Origin: Bacillus sp. AFS088145
GTDB lineage: Bacteria; Bacillota; Bacilli; Bacillales; Bacillaceae_G
Direction of reading: 5' to 3'
DNA length: 64,000 nucleotides
Assembly: GCF_002564465.1 (NCBI RefSeq)
Contig: NZ_NUUX01000039.1
Span: 40,645 to 104,644 of the forward strand
Shown: positions 26,574-37,052 of the stretch, piece after piece
Layout: every line of letters starts with the position of its first letter
Numbering within the stretch: position 1 is the stretch's first letter
Translations under genes and position numbers: made by a program
Notes under the pieces: generated by a model
The model's input: the letters and a program-made list of their open reading frames with translations, nothing else
What the model was told of the DNA's origin: nothing
Databases searched by the model: none

Positions 26574-26650
26574 ACTCAAAATACTAAATTTTTTAAATAT
26601 TACATTTGTAATAATCATATGATGTTAATTGTAATTTATCAAGGAGCAAA

Positions 26651-26680
26651 AAAAAAAGAACTGAATAGTTCAGTTCTTTT
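26651..26680 (-). terminator. Terminator of quinone-oxidoreductase-like gene
   Basis: AGAACTGA and TCAGTTCT pair around a short loop; on the minus strand they are followed by ten or more T residues, about 35 bases past the stop at 26713. Confidence 0.8.
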
Positions 26681-26712
26681 GAATGAAGACATGCATGTAA
26701 AAATAATACAAA

Positions 26713-27717
26713 TTAACCAATTTTCACTGTAATCTTACCAAAATTATTTCCTTCACCCATTCGTTGTAATGCACTAATGACATCCGTAAATTCAAATGAT
26801 TGATCTATAATTGGTTTAATTTTATGTTCTTCAAAAAATGCTAACATTTGTTCAAACTCTCTTGGACTTCCCATCGTTGTCCCTCTAATGTCCATATTTT
26901 TAAAGAATACTTTTGGTAATACTGTTTGAGGAACTGGTCCATTTGTCGCACCGAATGATACGATTCTTCCACCTTGAGCAGTCAAATCAATTAATCGATT
27001 AAATGATTCTCCACCAACTCCATCGATTGTAAGATTTACAAATCCAAATTCTTTACGTAGTTTTTTATACCAATCATTTTCTCGATAATTAAAACCAGCA
27101 GTCGCACCCATCTCAATTGCCTTTTCAATTTTTTCATTGCTACTAGATGTTACTAGTACTTTTGACCCGAATGCAACAGCAATTTGTAATGCATATAATG
27201 CTACACCACTACCAATACCTGGAATCAATACCGTATCATTCTTTTGTAATTGACCACGTGTCATTAATGCTCTATATGCAGTAAGGGCAGCTAATGGAAT
27301 TGCTGCAGCTTCTTCCCATGACAAGTACGCAGGTTTTTTATAAACATTTTCAACTGGTAGTTTAATAAATTCAGCAAATGTACCATTTGAGGGCATTCCA
27401 AGTACAGTGAATTCATCGGAATTGATATCGTCACGAGCTCCCCAGTTTAAACTCGGGTTCATGATAACTTCATCACCTACAGTAAACCCCGTTACTTCTT
27501 CTCCAATAGCTTCAATAACTCCGGCACCGTCAGATCCTAAAATTCCATCTAATTTCATCCCTGGATACATACCGTGAGTTATAAAAAAGTCACGTCTATT
27601 TAATGATGCTGCCTTTAACTTAATGACTACTTCATTCGGATGAACAGTACCAATCTCAACATTTTCCAATTTTAGTGACTCTGGCCCTTTAGTGTCTCTT
27701 AAAATATAAGCTTTCAA
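26713..27717 (-). CDS. Zinc-less alcohol dehydrogenase / quinone oxidoreductase family
   Basis: Medium-chain dehydrogenase/reductase of 334 residues. The GroES-like N-terminal domain has LNRRDFFITHGMYPG, where zinc enzymes have a cysteine; the catalytic and structural zinc cysteines are missing, so it belongs with quinone oxidoreductases and enoyl reductases. The NADP motif is VLIPGIGSGVALYALQIA (about 165-182). The final part is KITVKIG. A terminator separates it from the downstream acyl-CoA dehydrogenase operon; it may still share a degradation role, but only by neighbourhood. Substrate unknown. Confidence 0.8.
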   Translation of the reverse strand: MKAYILRDTKGPESLKLENVEIGTVHPNEVVIKLKAASLNRRDFFITHGMYPGMKLDGILGSDGAGVIEAIGEEVTGFTVGDEVIMNPSLNWGARDDINSDEFTVLGMPSNGTFAEFIKLPVENVYKKPAYLSWEEAAAIPLAALTAYRALMTRGQLQKNDTVLIPGIGSGVALYALQIAVAFGSKVLVTSSSNEKIEKAIEMGATAGFNYRENDWYKKLRKEFGFVNLTIDGVGGESFNRLIDLTAQGGRIVSFGATNGPVPQTVLPKVFFKNMDIRGTTMGSPREFEQMLAFFEEHKIKPIIDQSFEFTDVISALQRMGEGNNFGKITVKIG

Positions 27718-28160
27718 TTACATCACTCCTATTCATGAAAGAATTTAAATATGTAAAAAGACGATTATTAAATCTTACTCAATTCTATTTTACCAAAAAA
27801 GTTAAATACGGTTTAGTAAAATGATTAGGTAGGAAAGATTGTGGGGGAAAATAGGAGGTGGATTCTGGGGTTTATTTATTATAGTTTATGAGTTTTAGCA
27901 AGGATTATAGATTTTAATAGGATGTTGTTTTACTTTATCGATTAGTTATGTGTTTTATTATTTATATAAATGCGGTACGTGAAATTCCTACTTAATGTCG
28001 TGGTTAGAATCTGTAAACAAAATGGATCGATATTCATAAAAAACTGGACATTATTTGCAAAAATACTCCTATTTTGGTTCTAATTGAAATCATTTTATAA
28101 AAGATTCTATAGATTTTAAGCTTTTTTTGAACGATGCATATAGATTGGCGCATCTTTTGT

Positions 28161-28232
28161 TTGCAGTTTTAACAATTTTCTTTGCAGTTTAGGTAGTTTT
28201 GTTTGCACTTTTGACGTTTTTATTTGCAGTTG
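28161..28232 (-). repeat. 21-bp phased TGCAA array (four units)
   Basis: On the minus strand TGCAA occurs with its last base at 28224, 28203, 28182 and 28161: exactly 21 bases between neighbours three times running. Units read CTGCAAATAAAAA, GTGCAAACAAAA, CTGCAAAGAAAA and CTGCAAACAAAA, each followed by a variable filler. The first unit directly abuts the right end of a TnpB-type element at 28233. A larger array with the same head motif lies at 42176-42390. Confidence 0.65.
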
Positions 28233-28278
28233 GTGAACCACTCCCACCACTTAGCTAATGCTTGAAGTGGGGGCTTCT
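28233..28278 (-). mobile_element. IS605/IS1341-type right end (hairpin)
   Basis: On the minus strand GAAGCCCCCACTTC is followed by a short loop and AAGTGGTGGGAGTGGTTCAC. The GAAGCC-hairpin-GTGGTTCAC layout is typical of the right ends of TnpB-carrying IS200/IS605-family elements, which also form the 3' part of the guide (omega) RNA scaffold. The element boundary would be after TTCAC, at 28233, leaving CAACTGCAAATAAAAACG as the flank. Confidence 0.6.
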
Positions 28279-28368
28279 CGATTCCGTGACGAAAGCAACC
28301 TTTCATCTCCACGAGCGTTACTTCCCACAGTTCCTGCGGTAGATGTCCAACGAATGGAGGTTCTTTCT
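28251..28368 (-). pseudogene. TnpB C-terminal remnant
   Basis: One minus-strand frame reads KERTSIRWTSTAGTVGSN then ARGDERLLSSRNREAPTSS to TAA at 28251, preceded by an in-frame stop near 28367. The TAGT-G-N-A-GD pattern followed by a basic linker and REAP is the usual tail of IS1341-type TnpB proteins, and its stop falls inside the right-end hairpin as in intact elements. The RuvC and zinc-finger parts are gone, so no active nuclease remains. Confidence 0.55.
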
Positions 28369-28370
28369 TT

Positions 28371-28917
28371 ACCTTAGTTATTTTACCAGTGGAAGGGTGA
28401 CGGGCTTGGTTTTCGCACTATGTCTTATTTGTCCACTGAACCTTATATAACTACTTATCAAAGAACAATTCATAAGAATATCATAGGATATAACCATATG
28501 TTTTTCGATCGAAAAAAGGCAATTCATCTCCCCCCTACCGTTGGACTAAAGTTCTTCACACGCTTGAGGAAGAAGACTTCTTGCCTGATTATGTCAAAAA
28601 CCAATCCACCAATAGTCCTTAATTACACAATATTATCACCCTATTTTTTCGAACGTTCTTTCCTATTGAAATAGTGGTAACTTAAACTTCTATCCTACTA
28701 AAATTAATTTCCACAGGAATAATCTACTGTATTCAAAATAGAAGTGTTTTTCTGTTTAATAATTACAAATTTTCTGATATTTTTACACTTCACTTTGTCA
28801 AAAGTTGTTTTATCATCAATAAACATGTCTCTTTATAAGTAACAGAAATATGTTCTTATTTCCTTTTAAACTACTTTTTATTATATCCATATATTTTTTA
28901 ATTTGAAAGTTTTACTA
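28371..28917. other. Decayed or non-coding, nothing assignable
   Basis: Frames on both strands are interrupted and lack ribosome sites. It may hold further remains of the TnpB element but I see no recognisable motif. Confidence 0.35.
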
Positions 28918-28921
28918 AACA

Positions 28922-28948
28922 AAAAAAACTCTCACCACTTAGAGAGTC
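28922..28948 (-). terminator. Terminator of degV-family gene
   Basis: ACTCTC and GAGAGT pair around eight bases; on the minus strand the stem is followed by seven T residues, some 15 bases past the stop at 28962. Confidence 0.75.
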
Positions 28949-28961
28949 GAAATGAATTTTC

Positions 28962-29810
28962 TTAATTAGCTAGAAAAAAGATTCCTATTGCACTAGGACC
29001 AGTGTGTACGCCGACTGCTGAACCAACTGCGTTTTCTATTATCTGATCACTACCTATTAGTTCTTTTAATTGTTTAATAAATTGTTCGGTGGAATTATCT
29101 TTTACCCCATATACAACACCAATATTTTTACTAAGTTCATCTTTTCGGATCTTCATTAATTCTAGCATGCGATTTAATGCTTTTTTTCGACCTCGTACCT
29201 TTTCAAGTGGTTTAAATTTTCCTTCGCTTACTTCCATAATCGGATTTATATTTAGCATGCCACCTAAAAATCCGGCAAACTTACCAACACGACCGCCACG
29301 TATTAAATATTGGAGATCTTCTATCGTAAAAATATGTTGGATCTTATTTATATTGTGATTTAATTGTTTCATTAGATTCTCAAATGATTCATTTTTATTT
29401 AAGCCTTCTATTAACTCCAGTACTAATACGCAAATTCCTAGTGAAACTGATCTAGTATCGATAATATGAATAGAGGCATTTGGATTGTTTTCTAAAATAT
29501 CTAGTTTTACTAATTGTGCAAAATTGTACGTACCTGATAAGTCACCAGAACAAGTAAGATAGACACAATTTTGATCTGTACTACACGAGACTAAAGTTTG
29601 ATAAATTGCATCGTAAGAAGGTAAGGACGAAGTAAAGTTCTCTCCATTTTTCATTCTTTGCATTAACTCATGTGATTGTAAATTTACTCCATCAAGATAC
29701 TCTTTTTCTAATTGGTCATAAACTCTTAATGGAATAACTGAAATATCGTATTTCTTCAATAGATCAGTAGGAAGATCAGAAGAGCTATCAACAATAATTT
29801 TTAGGTTCAA
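28962..29810 (-). CDS. DegV-family fatty-acid-binding protein
   Basis: DegV/FakB-type protein of about 282 residues that holds a fatty acid for phosphorylation by FakA and supply to phospholipid synthesis. IIVDSSSDLP at the N-terminus, the FTSSLPS loop (about 60) contacting the carboxylate, RGGRVGKFAGFLGGMLNINPIM and the C-terminal VGSAVGVHTGPSAIGIFF are all characteristic. The frame begins with GTG 29819, but GAGAGGTGA covers that codon and instead positions TTG at 29810 well, so I take TTG. No fakA neighbour is present. Several DegV paralogues per Bacillus genome are normal. Confidence 0.85.
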   Translation of the reverse strand: MNLKIIVDSSSDLPTDLLKKYDISVIPLRVYDQLEKEYLDGVNLQSHELMQRMKNGENFTSSLPSYDAIYQTLVSCSTDQNCVYLTCSGDLSGTYNFAQLVKLDILENNPNASIHIIDTRSVSLGICVLVLELIEGLNKNESFENLMKQLNHNINKIQHIFTIEDLQYLIRGGRVGKFAGFLGGMLNINPIMEVSEGKFKPLEKVRGRKKALNRMLELMKIRKDELSKNIGVVYGVKDNSTEQFIKQLKELIGSDQIIENAVGSAVGVHTGPSAIGIFFLAN

Positions 29811-29819
29811 TTTAATCAC

Positions 29820-30122
29820 CTCTCTCTAGTTAATAATGCATTTAATCTTATTAAACAATAATCCAAATATTCAAACAACTATTTTTCATTTAAGTTAATT
29901 TTATCGACAAAAATAAAATTAATTTTACGAAAAGTACATTAAAAATTTTCTTGTTCTACAACATGGTAGTTTAATTGAATAAGAATGTCTGAATTTCTAT
30001 GAATAAAAAGCGAATTCCAATAAAATAATTAGTAAAATTGATTAGCATTTCTAAAATTATGAATTATTTCGCTTTTAATTTTATGGTAAAATGGAATTAT
30101 ATGGAATTTTCGGAGGTTTCTA
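29820..30122. other. Divergent intergenic region
   Basis: Holds the upstream regions of the minus-strand degV gene and the plus-strand barstar-fusion gene. AT-rich; TATGGTAAAAT near 30082 could be the -10 region for the plus-strand gene. GGAGG at 30112-30116 is its ribosome site. No operator-like symmetry seen. Confidence 0.35.
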
Positions 30123-31142
30123 GTGGAATTAAATGCAGAAGGAAAATCAGAGAAAATACCGATTAAGCTTGATTTCGAGCTTTATGGCTCAGAAAAGGAA
30201 ATGCGCTTGATCAGTAACCAATTGTTTAATCATCAAAAAATATGTGCAAAAGGGATTCTTTACATTGCGTTTACAGTGCTTATATTATCTTTATCAATTT
30301 TTACTTTCGTTTGGATAAACGAAGAACAAAATACACAAGAACAATCAATTATTTCTACGCAAATAGCTGATGAATTAAAAAACAAGGAATTAATTACTCC
30401 AGAATTGATCAAAAATATAGAAAGTTTAATAGAAAGTACCGATCATATTTCTGAAATTAGCATAATCAGTTCGATGAAAATTAGGAATGAAGGAATAAAT
30501 TTGACTTCTTATAATGCTGAAAACATGGAGCCAGAATTTCATTATAAAAGAATTGTATGGTCCCCTAAATGGTTAGTTCCTGACTTTTTCTCTAGCGGAA
30601 ATAGAGATAGTGAATGGTATATCGAAATGAAAAATAGGACTTTTAGTACATTTGCAAGATCAGTTTTAATAGTAGGCTTATCAATCTATTTAACCTTATT
30701 CACTATATGGACAACGAAAAATACATACCAACATAAAAGCATAAATATTGGATGGATTTTTCTATTTGCTTTATTTAATGTGTTAGGATATTTAGTTTAT
30801 CGATATCAATTTGTCATTAGAAAGTTTTATACTGATTTTCTAAAAGAATTTAGCAGATCAGAAGAAAAAAGTATAACGATTGATGTATCGTTAATTAACA
30901 ACAGTCACGAATTGCATCAAGTATTGAAAGAAAAACTATCATTTCCAGATACATATAGTGAAGGTTGGGATGACTTTTGGGATATAATTACATGTCAAGT
31001 TGAGTTACCTAAGAAACTTCAATTTATTGGTTGGTCAGAATTAGAGCGAAAACTACCAGATGATTCAAAAATTATGATCGAGTACCTTCTTGAACATAAC
31101 CAGGAATTTCCCGATTGGCATTGTCATTTTATATGCAACTAA
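30123..31142 (+). CDS. Three-helix membrane protein with C-terminal barstar domain
   Basis: 339 residues, GTG start seven bases after GGAGG. Predicted helices lie at about 44-64, 178-196 and 209-228, with a polar 110-residue loop between the first two. Residues about 250-338 match barstar, the barnase inhibitor: LHQVLKEKLSFPDTYSEG and WDDFWDIITCQVELPKKL align without gaps to barstar's LHQTLKKELALPEYYGEN and LDALWDALTGWVEYPLVL. Barnase-contact positions D35, W38 and D39 are kept as D283, W286, D287. The N-terminal part is not recognised. With three helices and a cytoplasmic N-terminus the barstar domain would face outside, though basic residues after helix three leave topology open. No RNase toxin gene is near. 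Confidence 0.75.
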   Translation: MELNAEGKSEKIPIKLDFELYGSEKEMRLISNQLFNHQKICAKGILYIAFTVLILSLSIFTFVWINEEQNTQEQSIISTQIADELKNKELITPELIKNIESLIESTDHISEISIISSMKIRNEGINLTSYNAENMEPEFHYKRIVWSPKWLVPDFFSSGNRDSEWYIEMKNRTFSTFARSVLIVGLSIYLTLFTIWTTKNTYQHKSINIGWIFLFALFNVLGYLVYRYQFVIRKFYTDFLKEFSRSEEKSITIDVSLINNSHELHQVLKEKLSFPDTYSEGWDDFWDIITCQVELPKKLQFIGWSELERKLPDDSKIMIEYLLEHNQEFPDWHCHFICN

Positions 31143-31256
31143 CGAGTTTTTAGAAGTACAGTCAAATTATGCAGTGCTTTAATATTCTACTTAACTAAAT
31201 TTTTTAAAAAACAGGCTTATTTATTCCCTTGCTTTCACACGAAACCAGATAAAAAA

Positions 31257-31300
31257 GAAGTGTCTTATAAGTATACAGCTTATAAGACACTTCCTATTTT
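31257..31300. terminator. Bidirectional terminator between barstar fusion and leuD
   Basis: A perfect 14-bp stem (GAAGTGTCTTATAA with TTATAAGACACTTC) around a nine-base loop. On the minus strand it ends in six T residues and closes the ilv-leu operon. Confidence 0.88.
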
Positions 31301-31302
31301 AG

Positions 31303-31878
31303 TTATGCGTGTAATTTTTCATATTTTTCAATGTCATTTTCATATTTCATCGTAATCGAAATATCATCTAAGCCATTTAGTAACTTTTCTTTCCAAACAG
31401 GATCGATTGCAAAATCAAAGTCCCCAAATATTGTTTTAACGACTTGTTTTTCTAAATCCACTTCAATTTCTTGGTTCCCACTTAATGTAGATAATTGTGA
31501 GCGAATCTCATCTTTTAAGACAATCGGTAGCATGCCATTTTTTATACAGTTATTATAAAAAATATCTGCGAAACTACCTGCAATAATAATTGTAAATCCA
31601 TAATCATTTAACGCCCAAGGTGCGTGTTCTCTAGATGAACCGCAACCAAAATTATTTCCACTTATTAAGATTGAAGCATTTTTTCGATCCTCATTATTTA
31701 ATGAAAAAGATTGATTAGGTGTTCGATCATCATGATATCGCCATTCATCAAATAAAAACTCTCCAAAGCCAGTTCGTTCTATTCGCTTTAAATATTGTTT
31801 TGGAATAATTTGGTCTGTGTCGATATTATCTAACATAATTGATACAGTTGTGCCTTTATGCGTACGTAACGGTTTCAT
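31303..31878 (-). CDS. leuD: 3-isopropylmalate dehydratase small subunit
   Basis: Swivelling-domain subunit that, with LeuC, isomerises 2- to 3-isopropylmalate. [32 protein letters not shown] and the C-terminal [15 protein letters not shown] are diagnostic. I take ATG 31878 (MKPLRTHKG), preceded by AAAGGAGC, giving 191 residues; the frame extends 12 codons upstream without a ribosome site. It overlaps the end of leuC by 23 bases and ends the operon. Confidence 0.94.
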   Translation of the reverse strand: MKPLRTHKGTTVSIMLDNIDTDQIIPKQYLKRIERTGFGEFLFDEWRYHDDRTPNQSFSLNNEDRKNASILISGNNFGCGSSREHAPWALNDYGFTIIIAGSFADIFYNNCIKNGMLPIVLKDEIRSQLSTLSGNQEIEVDLEKQVVKTIFGDFDFAIDPVWKEKLLNGLDDISITMKYENDIEKYEKLHA

Positions 31879-33250
31879 TTGCTTGCTCCTTTCGAATATC
31901 AATAAAATGACCATGTACTGCAGCAGCCGCTGCCATTACCGGACTTACTAAATGTGTTCTTGCTCCTTTACCTTGTCTTCCTTCAAAGTTTCGGTTTGAA
32001 GTAGATGCACAATGTTCTCCAGCTGGCACTTGGTCTGGATTCATTGCTAGACACATTGAACAACCAGCTTCCCTCCATTCAAATCCTGCTTCGATAAAGA
32101 CTTTATGTAGTCCTTTTGCCATCGCTGCATTACGAACCTTTTTTGATCCTGGAACAACTAATGCACGCACATCAGATTTTACTTTCTTTCCTTTTAGATA
32201 ATTTGCTGCTTCCTCTAAATCTGACAATCTAGAATTTGTACATGAACCGATAAATACATGTTGTACCGGAATCTCATTAGGTGTGATTTCTGGCTTTAAT
32301 CCCATATATTCATAAGCTCGTTCGTAGTTCTCATCCTTGGCTTTTGGAAGGACTTCATCAATTCTTACGCCCATTCCAGGATTTGTTCCCCACGTTACGT
32401 AAGGTGCAAGGGTTGCTACATCCACTTCGATTGTTTTATCAAATGTCGCTCCCTCTTCTGTATATAATTTCTTCCACTCTACTAATTTTTCATCATATGA
32501 ATTTACCGTATATTTTCGACCTTTTAAATAATCGAATGTTTTTTGATCAGGAGCAACTAATCCTGCTTTTGCTCCTCCTTCAATCGCCATATTACATAAA
32601 GTCATACGCTCTTCCATTGACATATTTGCAATTGCTTCACCATAAAACTCAATGACATATCCAGTTCCCATTGATACACCATAAGTTGCTAGTAAATGAA
32701 GAATGATATCTTTCGCATATACGCCTTTTGGAAGCTTACCTTCAAGTTTTACACCCATCGATTTCGGCTTAACTTGCCATAAAGTTTGTGTTGCTAAAAC
32801 ATGTTCAACTTCGCTTGTTCCAATCCCAAAAGCTAAAGCGCCAAAAGCACCGTGGGTAGATGTATGACTATCTCCACAGACAATTGTTTTTCCTGGCTGA
32901 GTTAACCCAAGTTCTGGTCCAATTACGTGGACAATGCCTTGATCCTCATCCGTAATATCGGCTAAAGGAATATTAAACTCCTGACAATTATTTCTTAACG
33001 TATCCATTTGTTGTTTCGCAATTAAGTCAGTGATGACTAATTGATTTTCTGTTGGTACATTATGATCCATCGTCGCAAATGTTAATTCTGGTCTTCTTAC
33101 TTTTCGATTGGATAATCTCAATCCTTCGAAAGCTTGCGGAGAAGTTACCTCATGGACTAAGTGTAAATCGATATACAAAAGCTGGGGTTTACCTACTTCA
33201 CCAGTTACAACATGATTTTGCCAAAGTTTATCAAACAATGTTTGTTTCAT
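31856..33250 (-). CDS. leuC: 3-isopropylmalate dehydratase large subunit
   Basis: Aconitase-family catalytic subunit with a [4Fe-4S] cluster. Cluster cysteines are in [16 protein letters not shown] and [34 protein letters not shown] and the C-terminal [17 protein letters not shown] are typical. Full length at 464 residues. Its start overlaps leuB's stop (ATGA), and its end overlaps leuD, so leuB-C-D are translationally coupled. Confidence 0.95.
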   Translation of the reverse strand: MKQTLFDKLWQNHVVTGEVGKPQLLYIDLHLVHEVTSPQAFEGLRLSNRKVRRPELTFATMDHNVPTENQLVITDLIAKQQMDTLRNNCQEFNIPLADITDEDQGIVHVIGPELGLTQPGKTIVCGDSHTSTHGAFGALAFGIGTSEVEHVLATQTLWQVKPKSMGVKLEGKLPKGVYAKDIILHLLATYGVSMGTGYVIEFYGEAIANMSMEERMTLCNMAIEGGAKAGLVAPDQKTFDYLKGRKYTVNSYDEKLVEWKKLYTEEGATFDKTIEVDVATLAPYVTWGTNPGMGVRIDEVLPKAKDENYERAYEYMGLKPEITPNEIPVQHVFIGSCTNSRLSDLEEAANYLKGKKVKSDVRALVVPGSKKVRNAAMAKGLHKVFIEAGFEWREAGCSMCLAMNPDQVPAGEHCASTSNRNFEGRQGKGARTHLVSPVMAAAAAVHGHFIDIRKEQANETVTYA

Positions 33251-34314
33251 CGAATTGTTCCTCCAACTGTTTGAAATTGTAATTCCTTTACTACTTGCTC
33301 TGTAAATTCAATCGTTGAACTTTTACCACCTAGGTCACCAGTTAAATAGCCATTATTTATTGAATTAACAATCGCGGACTCAATCGAGTTAGCTTCATGA
33401 ACTAAGTTAAAATCGCGAAGCATCATCGCCACTGACCTTAATATTGCAATTGGGTTAGCCTTATTTTGTCCAGCGATATCTGGTGCTGAACCGTGAATTG
33501 GTTCATATAATGAAGGACCCTTGCCAGATCTACTTGCTGAAGGTAGCATGCCTAATGAACCAGTAATCATGGAAGCTTCATCACTTAAAATATCCCCAAA
33601 TAAATTTTCAGTAACGATTACATCAAACCTTCTTGGATTTCGAATTAACTCCATCGCTGCTGCATCAACAAGAATATGCTCAACTTCTACTTCTGGATAG
33701 TTTGAACTTAATTCAATTACAATTTTCCGCCAAAGTTTACTAGATTCTAATACATTTGCTTTATCAACTGATGTAAGCTTGCCTTTTCTAGTTTTTGCTA
33801 GCTCAAATCCATACTTTACAATTCGTTCAATTTCTTCTCTAGTATAGGAAAGAGTATCTGTTGCTTCATTTTCATTATGGAAGCGAGGTTCAGAAAAATA
33901 AATTCCGCCTGTTAATTCTCGAACGACGACAAAGCTTACATTTCTTACCTGTTCAGATTTTAAAGGTGAATGATTGACAAGTTCATCATAAACATCGACT
34001 GGTCGAATGTTTGCGTATAAATTAAGTGATTTTCTTAACCTTAATAAGCCACTTTCTGGTCGTTCAACACCTTGATCCCATTTTGGTCCACCTACTGCTG
34101 CTAATAATACGGCATCCGAATTTAAACAATTATCTAATGTTTCTTTCGGTAATGAAGTGCCTGTTTCATCAATCGCGTGACCGCCGAATAAATTTGTGGA
34201 AAAAGTAAAGTCATGTTGATAAGATTGTGCAATCTGTTCTAAAACCTTTACTGCTGAACTCATAATTTCTGGTCCGATTCCGTCTCCTGGAAGACATGCG
34301 ATGTTTAATTTCAT
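33247..34314 (-). CDS. leuB: 3-isopropylmalate dehydrogenase
   Basis: NAD-dependent oxidative decarboxylation of 3-isopropylmalate. [13 protein letters not shown] at the N-terminus, [13 protein letters not shown], the metal-binding [19 protein letters not shown] and [17 protein letters not shown] for NAD are all present. I place the start at ATG 34314 ([10 protein letters not shown]), preceded by AAAGGAGG, giving 355 residues. That ATG overlaps the leuA stop, so translation is coupled to leuA. Confidence 0.95.
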   Translation of the reverse strand: MKLNIACLPGDGIGPEIMSSAVKVLEQIAQSYQHDFTFSTNLFGGHAIDETGTSLPKETLDNCLNSDAVLLAAVGGPKWDQGVERPESGLLRLRKSLNLYANIRPVDVYDELVNHSPLKSEQVRNVSFVVVRELTGGIYFSEPRFHNENEATDTLSYTREEIERIVKYGFELAKTRKGKLTSVDKANVLESSKLWRKIVIELSSNYPEVEVEHILVDAAAMELIRNPRRFDVIVTENLFGDILSDEASMITGSLGMLPSASRSGKGPSLYEPIHGSAPDIAGQNKANPIAILRSVAMMLRDFNLVHEANSIESAIVNSINNGYLTGDLGGKSSTIEFTEQVVKELQFQTVGGTIR

Positions 34315-35477
34315 TTTAGAACCTCCTTTTTGCTCCATTTACTAATAATGTTTAATAAATCTGCATCTGTAATTTCTTTTTTCGAATCAGTCAAAGCTTT
34401 AAATTGAATAAACGCTTCGTTTATAATTTCTGTTGAAAAGTTGAATCCAAGTTCTTTTAATCGATCAGTAAAAGCATGACGCCCTGAATGTTTCCCTAAT
34501 ACTAATGAATTTGTAGAAAGCCCAATTAATGATGGGGGTATAATTTCATATGTTGTTGGCTCTTTTAGTACGCCATCTTGGTGAATACCTGATTCATGAG
34601 CAAATGCATTTGTACCAACAATTGCTTTATTCTTCTGGACAACCATACCTGTAAGACGACTAACAAGTTCACTTGTCTTCGTAATTTCTTGTAATCGTAA
34701 ATTACTATTTTTCCGGTAAACATCTTCTCTAATATGTAGTGCAACGGCTATTTCTTCCAGTGCTGCATTTCCTGCTCTTTCCCCAATTCCATTTACGGTG
34801 CATTCTACTTGGGTCGCTCCAGCCTGTATAGCAGCTAGAGAATTCGCTACTGCCATTCCTAGGTCATCATGACAGTGACAAGAAAAAATTGCTTTATGAT
34901 AAGACGATACATTTTCTTGTAAATATTTAAATAGATCGTAGTATTCTGAAGGACTTGTGTAACCAACAGTATCTGGAATATTAATCACATCTGCCCCTGC
35001 TCTAATGGCAGTCTCTGCGAATTCGGCAAGAAATGCTCGATCAGTACGACAGGCATCTTCAGCTGAAATTTGGACTTTTGGAAAAAAGGATTTTGCAAGC
35101 TGCACACAATGTTTAGCAGTTTCCAAAACTTCTGATCTCGTCATGTTTAATTTATATTTCATATGAATATCACTTGTTGCTAGAAATATATGAAGTCTCG
35201 GTTCTGCAGCATTTTTTAACGCATCCCATGCTGTTTTAATATCTGAATCTTTTGCTCGAGAAAGGCTTGAGACGGAGACAGAACGAATCTGTCTCGCAAT
35301 CTCTTGAATACCTAAAAAGTCACCTTCTGAGGAAGCGGCAAAACCAGCCTCAATGATATCAACACCTAAAGCTTCTAGTTGTCTTGCAATTTCGAGCTTT
35401 TCAAATCGATTTAAATTAACCCCAGGAGATTGTTCGCCATCACGTAATGTTGTATCAAGAAACTGAATTTTACTCAT
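34311..35477 (-). CDS. leuA: 2-isopropylmalate synthase, short form lacking the regulatory domain
   Basis: Condenses acetyl-CoA with 2-oxoisovalerate, the first committed step to leucine. The TIM-barrel catalytic part is complete: [15 protein letters not shown], the metal-binding [29 protein letters not shown], and [12 protein letters not shown] with [10 protein letters not shown]. The protein stops at 388 residues with [18 protein letters not shown]; usual Bacillus enzymes have about 510-520 residues, the extra C-terminal domain binding leucine for feedback inhibition. The stop overlaps leuB's ATG (ATGA), so no C-terminal remnant is left. The enzyme is probably insensitive to leucine, leaving control to the T-box; that is inference. 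Confidence 0.93.
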   Translation of the reverse strand: MSKIQFLDTTLRDGEQSPGVNLNRFEKLEIARQLEALGVDIIEAGFAASSEGDFLGIQEIARQIRSVSVSSLSRAKDSDIKTAWDALKNAAEPRLHIFLATSDIHMKYKLNMTRSEVLETAKHCVQLAKSFFPKVQISAEDACRTDRAFLAEFAETAIRAGADVINIPDTVGYTSPSEYYDLFKYLQENVSSYHKAIFSCHCHDDLGMAVANSLAAIQAGATQVECTVNGIGERAGNAALEEIAVALHIREDVYRKNSNLRLQEITKTSELVSRLTGMVVQKNKAIVGTNAFAHESGIHQDGVLKEPTTYEIIPPSLIGLSTNSLVLGKHSGRHAFTDRLKELGFNFSTEIINEAFIQFKALTDSKKEITDADLLNIISKWSKKEVLK

Positions 35478-35480
35478 TTT

Positions 35481-36524
<1,044 letters not shown>

Positions 36525-36536
36525 TTATATTTTTAT

Positions 36537-37052
36537 TTAATAAGAGAGTAGCTTTTGAGCATGCTCCTTATGTTTAGCAGATCTAGTAAATGCGGTTACA
36601 CCTGTTCGAGCTATTTCTTTTAGTTCGAAAGGTCTTAATAATTCAATCAAAGCCTCTACCTTATCAGAAGTACCAGTAACTTGAACGACAATCTGATCAC
36701 GGCTTACATCAATAACCGAGGCTCTAAATGGTTCTATTAGACTATAAATTTCATTTCTAGTAGCTGCATTTGTACTCACCTTTATTAAGGCTAGTTCTCT
36801 AGCAATAACTGATTCTTCTGTTATATCTGCTACTTTTATCACATCAATTTGCTTGTGAAGCTGTTTAATCAATTGTTCAACCTGTTGTAAATCTTCTACA
36901 TGTACGACAAACGTAATTCTTGAAATATGATCTTGTTCAGTATGTCCTACAGAAATACTTTCGATATTAAAGCGTCTTCTCGAGATCACTCCTGTAATTC
37001 GGTTAAGTACGCCACTGTTATTTAATACAGTTGATGTAATGACCCGTTTCAT
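36537..37052 (-). CDS. ilvH: Acetolactate synthase small (regulatory) subunit
   Basis: ACT-domain regulatory subunit that activates IlvB and confers valine inhibition. RVITSTVLNNSGVLNRITGVISRRRFNIES is the N-terminal ACT domain with the valine-binding NNSGVL; the second half (EIYSLIEPFRASVIDVSRDQIVVQVTG) is the usual C-terminal domain. 171 residues, full length. Its ATG overlaps the stop of ilvB by one base, so subunits are made in coupled amounts. Confidence 0.94.
   Translation of the reverse strand: MKRVITSTVLNNSGVLNRITGVISRRRFNIESISVGHTEQDHISRITFVVHVEDLQQVEQLIKQLHKQIDVIKVADITEESVIARELALIKVSTNAATRNEIYSLIEPFRASVIDVSRDQIVVQVTGTSDKVEALIELLRPFELKEIARTGVTAFTRSAKHKEHAQKLLSY

Noticed and set aside
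26555-26640. FadR-type operator upstream of acyl-CoA dehydrogenase
   Set aside because: No sequence close to the Bacillus FadR consensus (TGAATGA...TCATTCA) could be found; only a weak cre-like match is reported.
28420-28674. 84-residue plus-strand ORF
   Set aside because: No ribosome site, no recognisable sequence, lies in decayed DNA next to the TnpB remnant.
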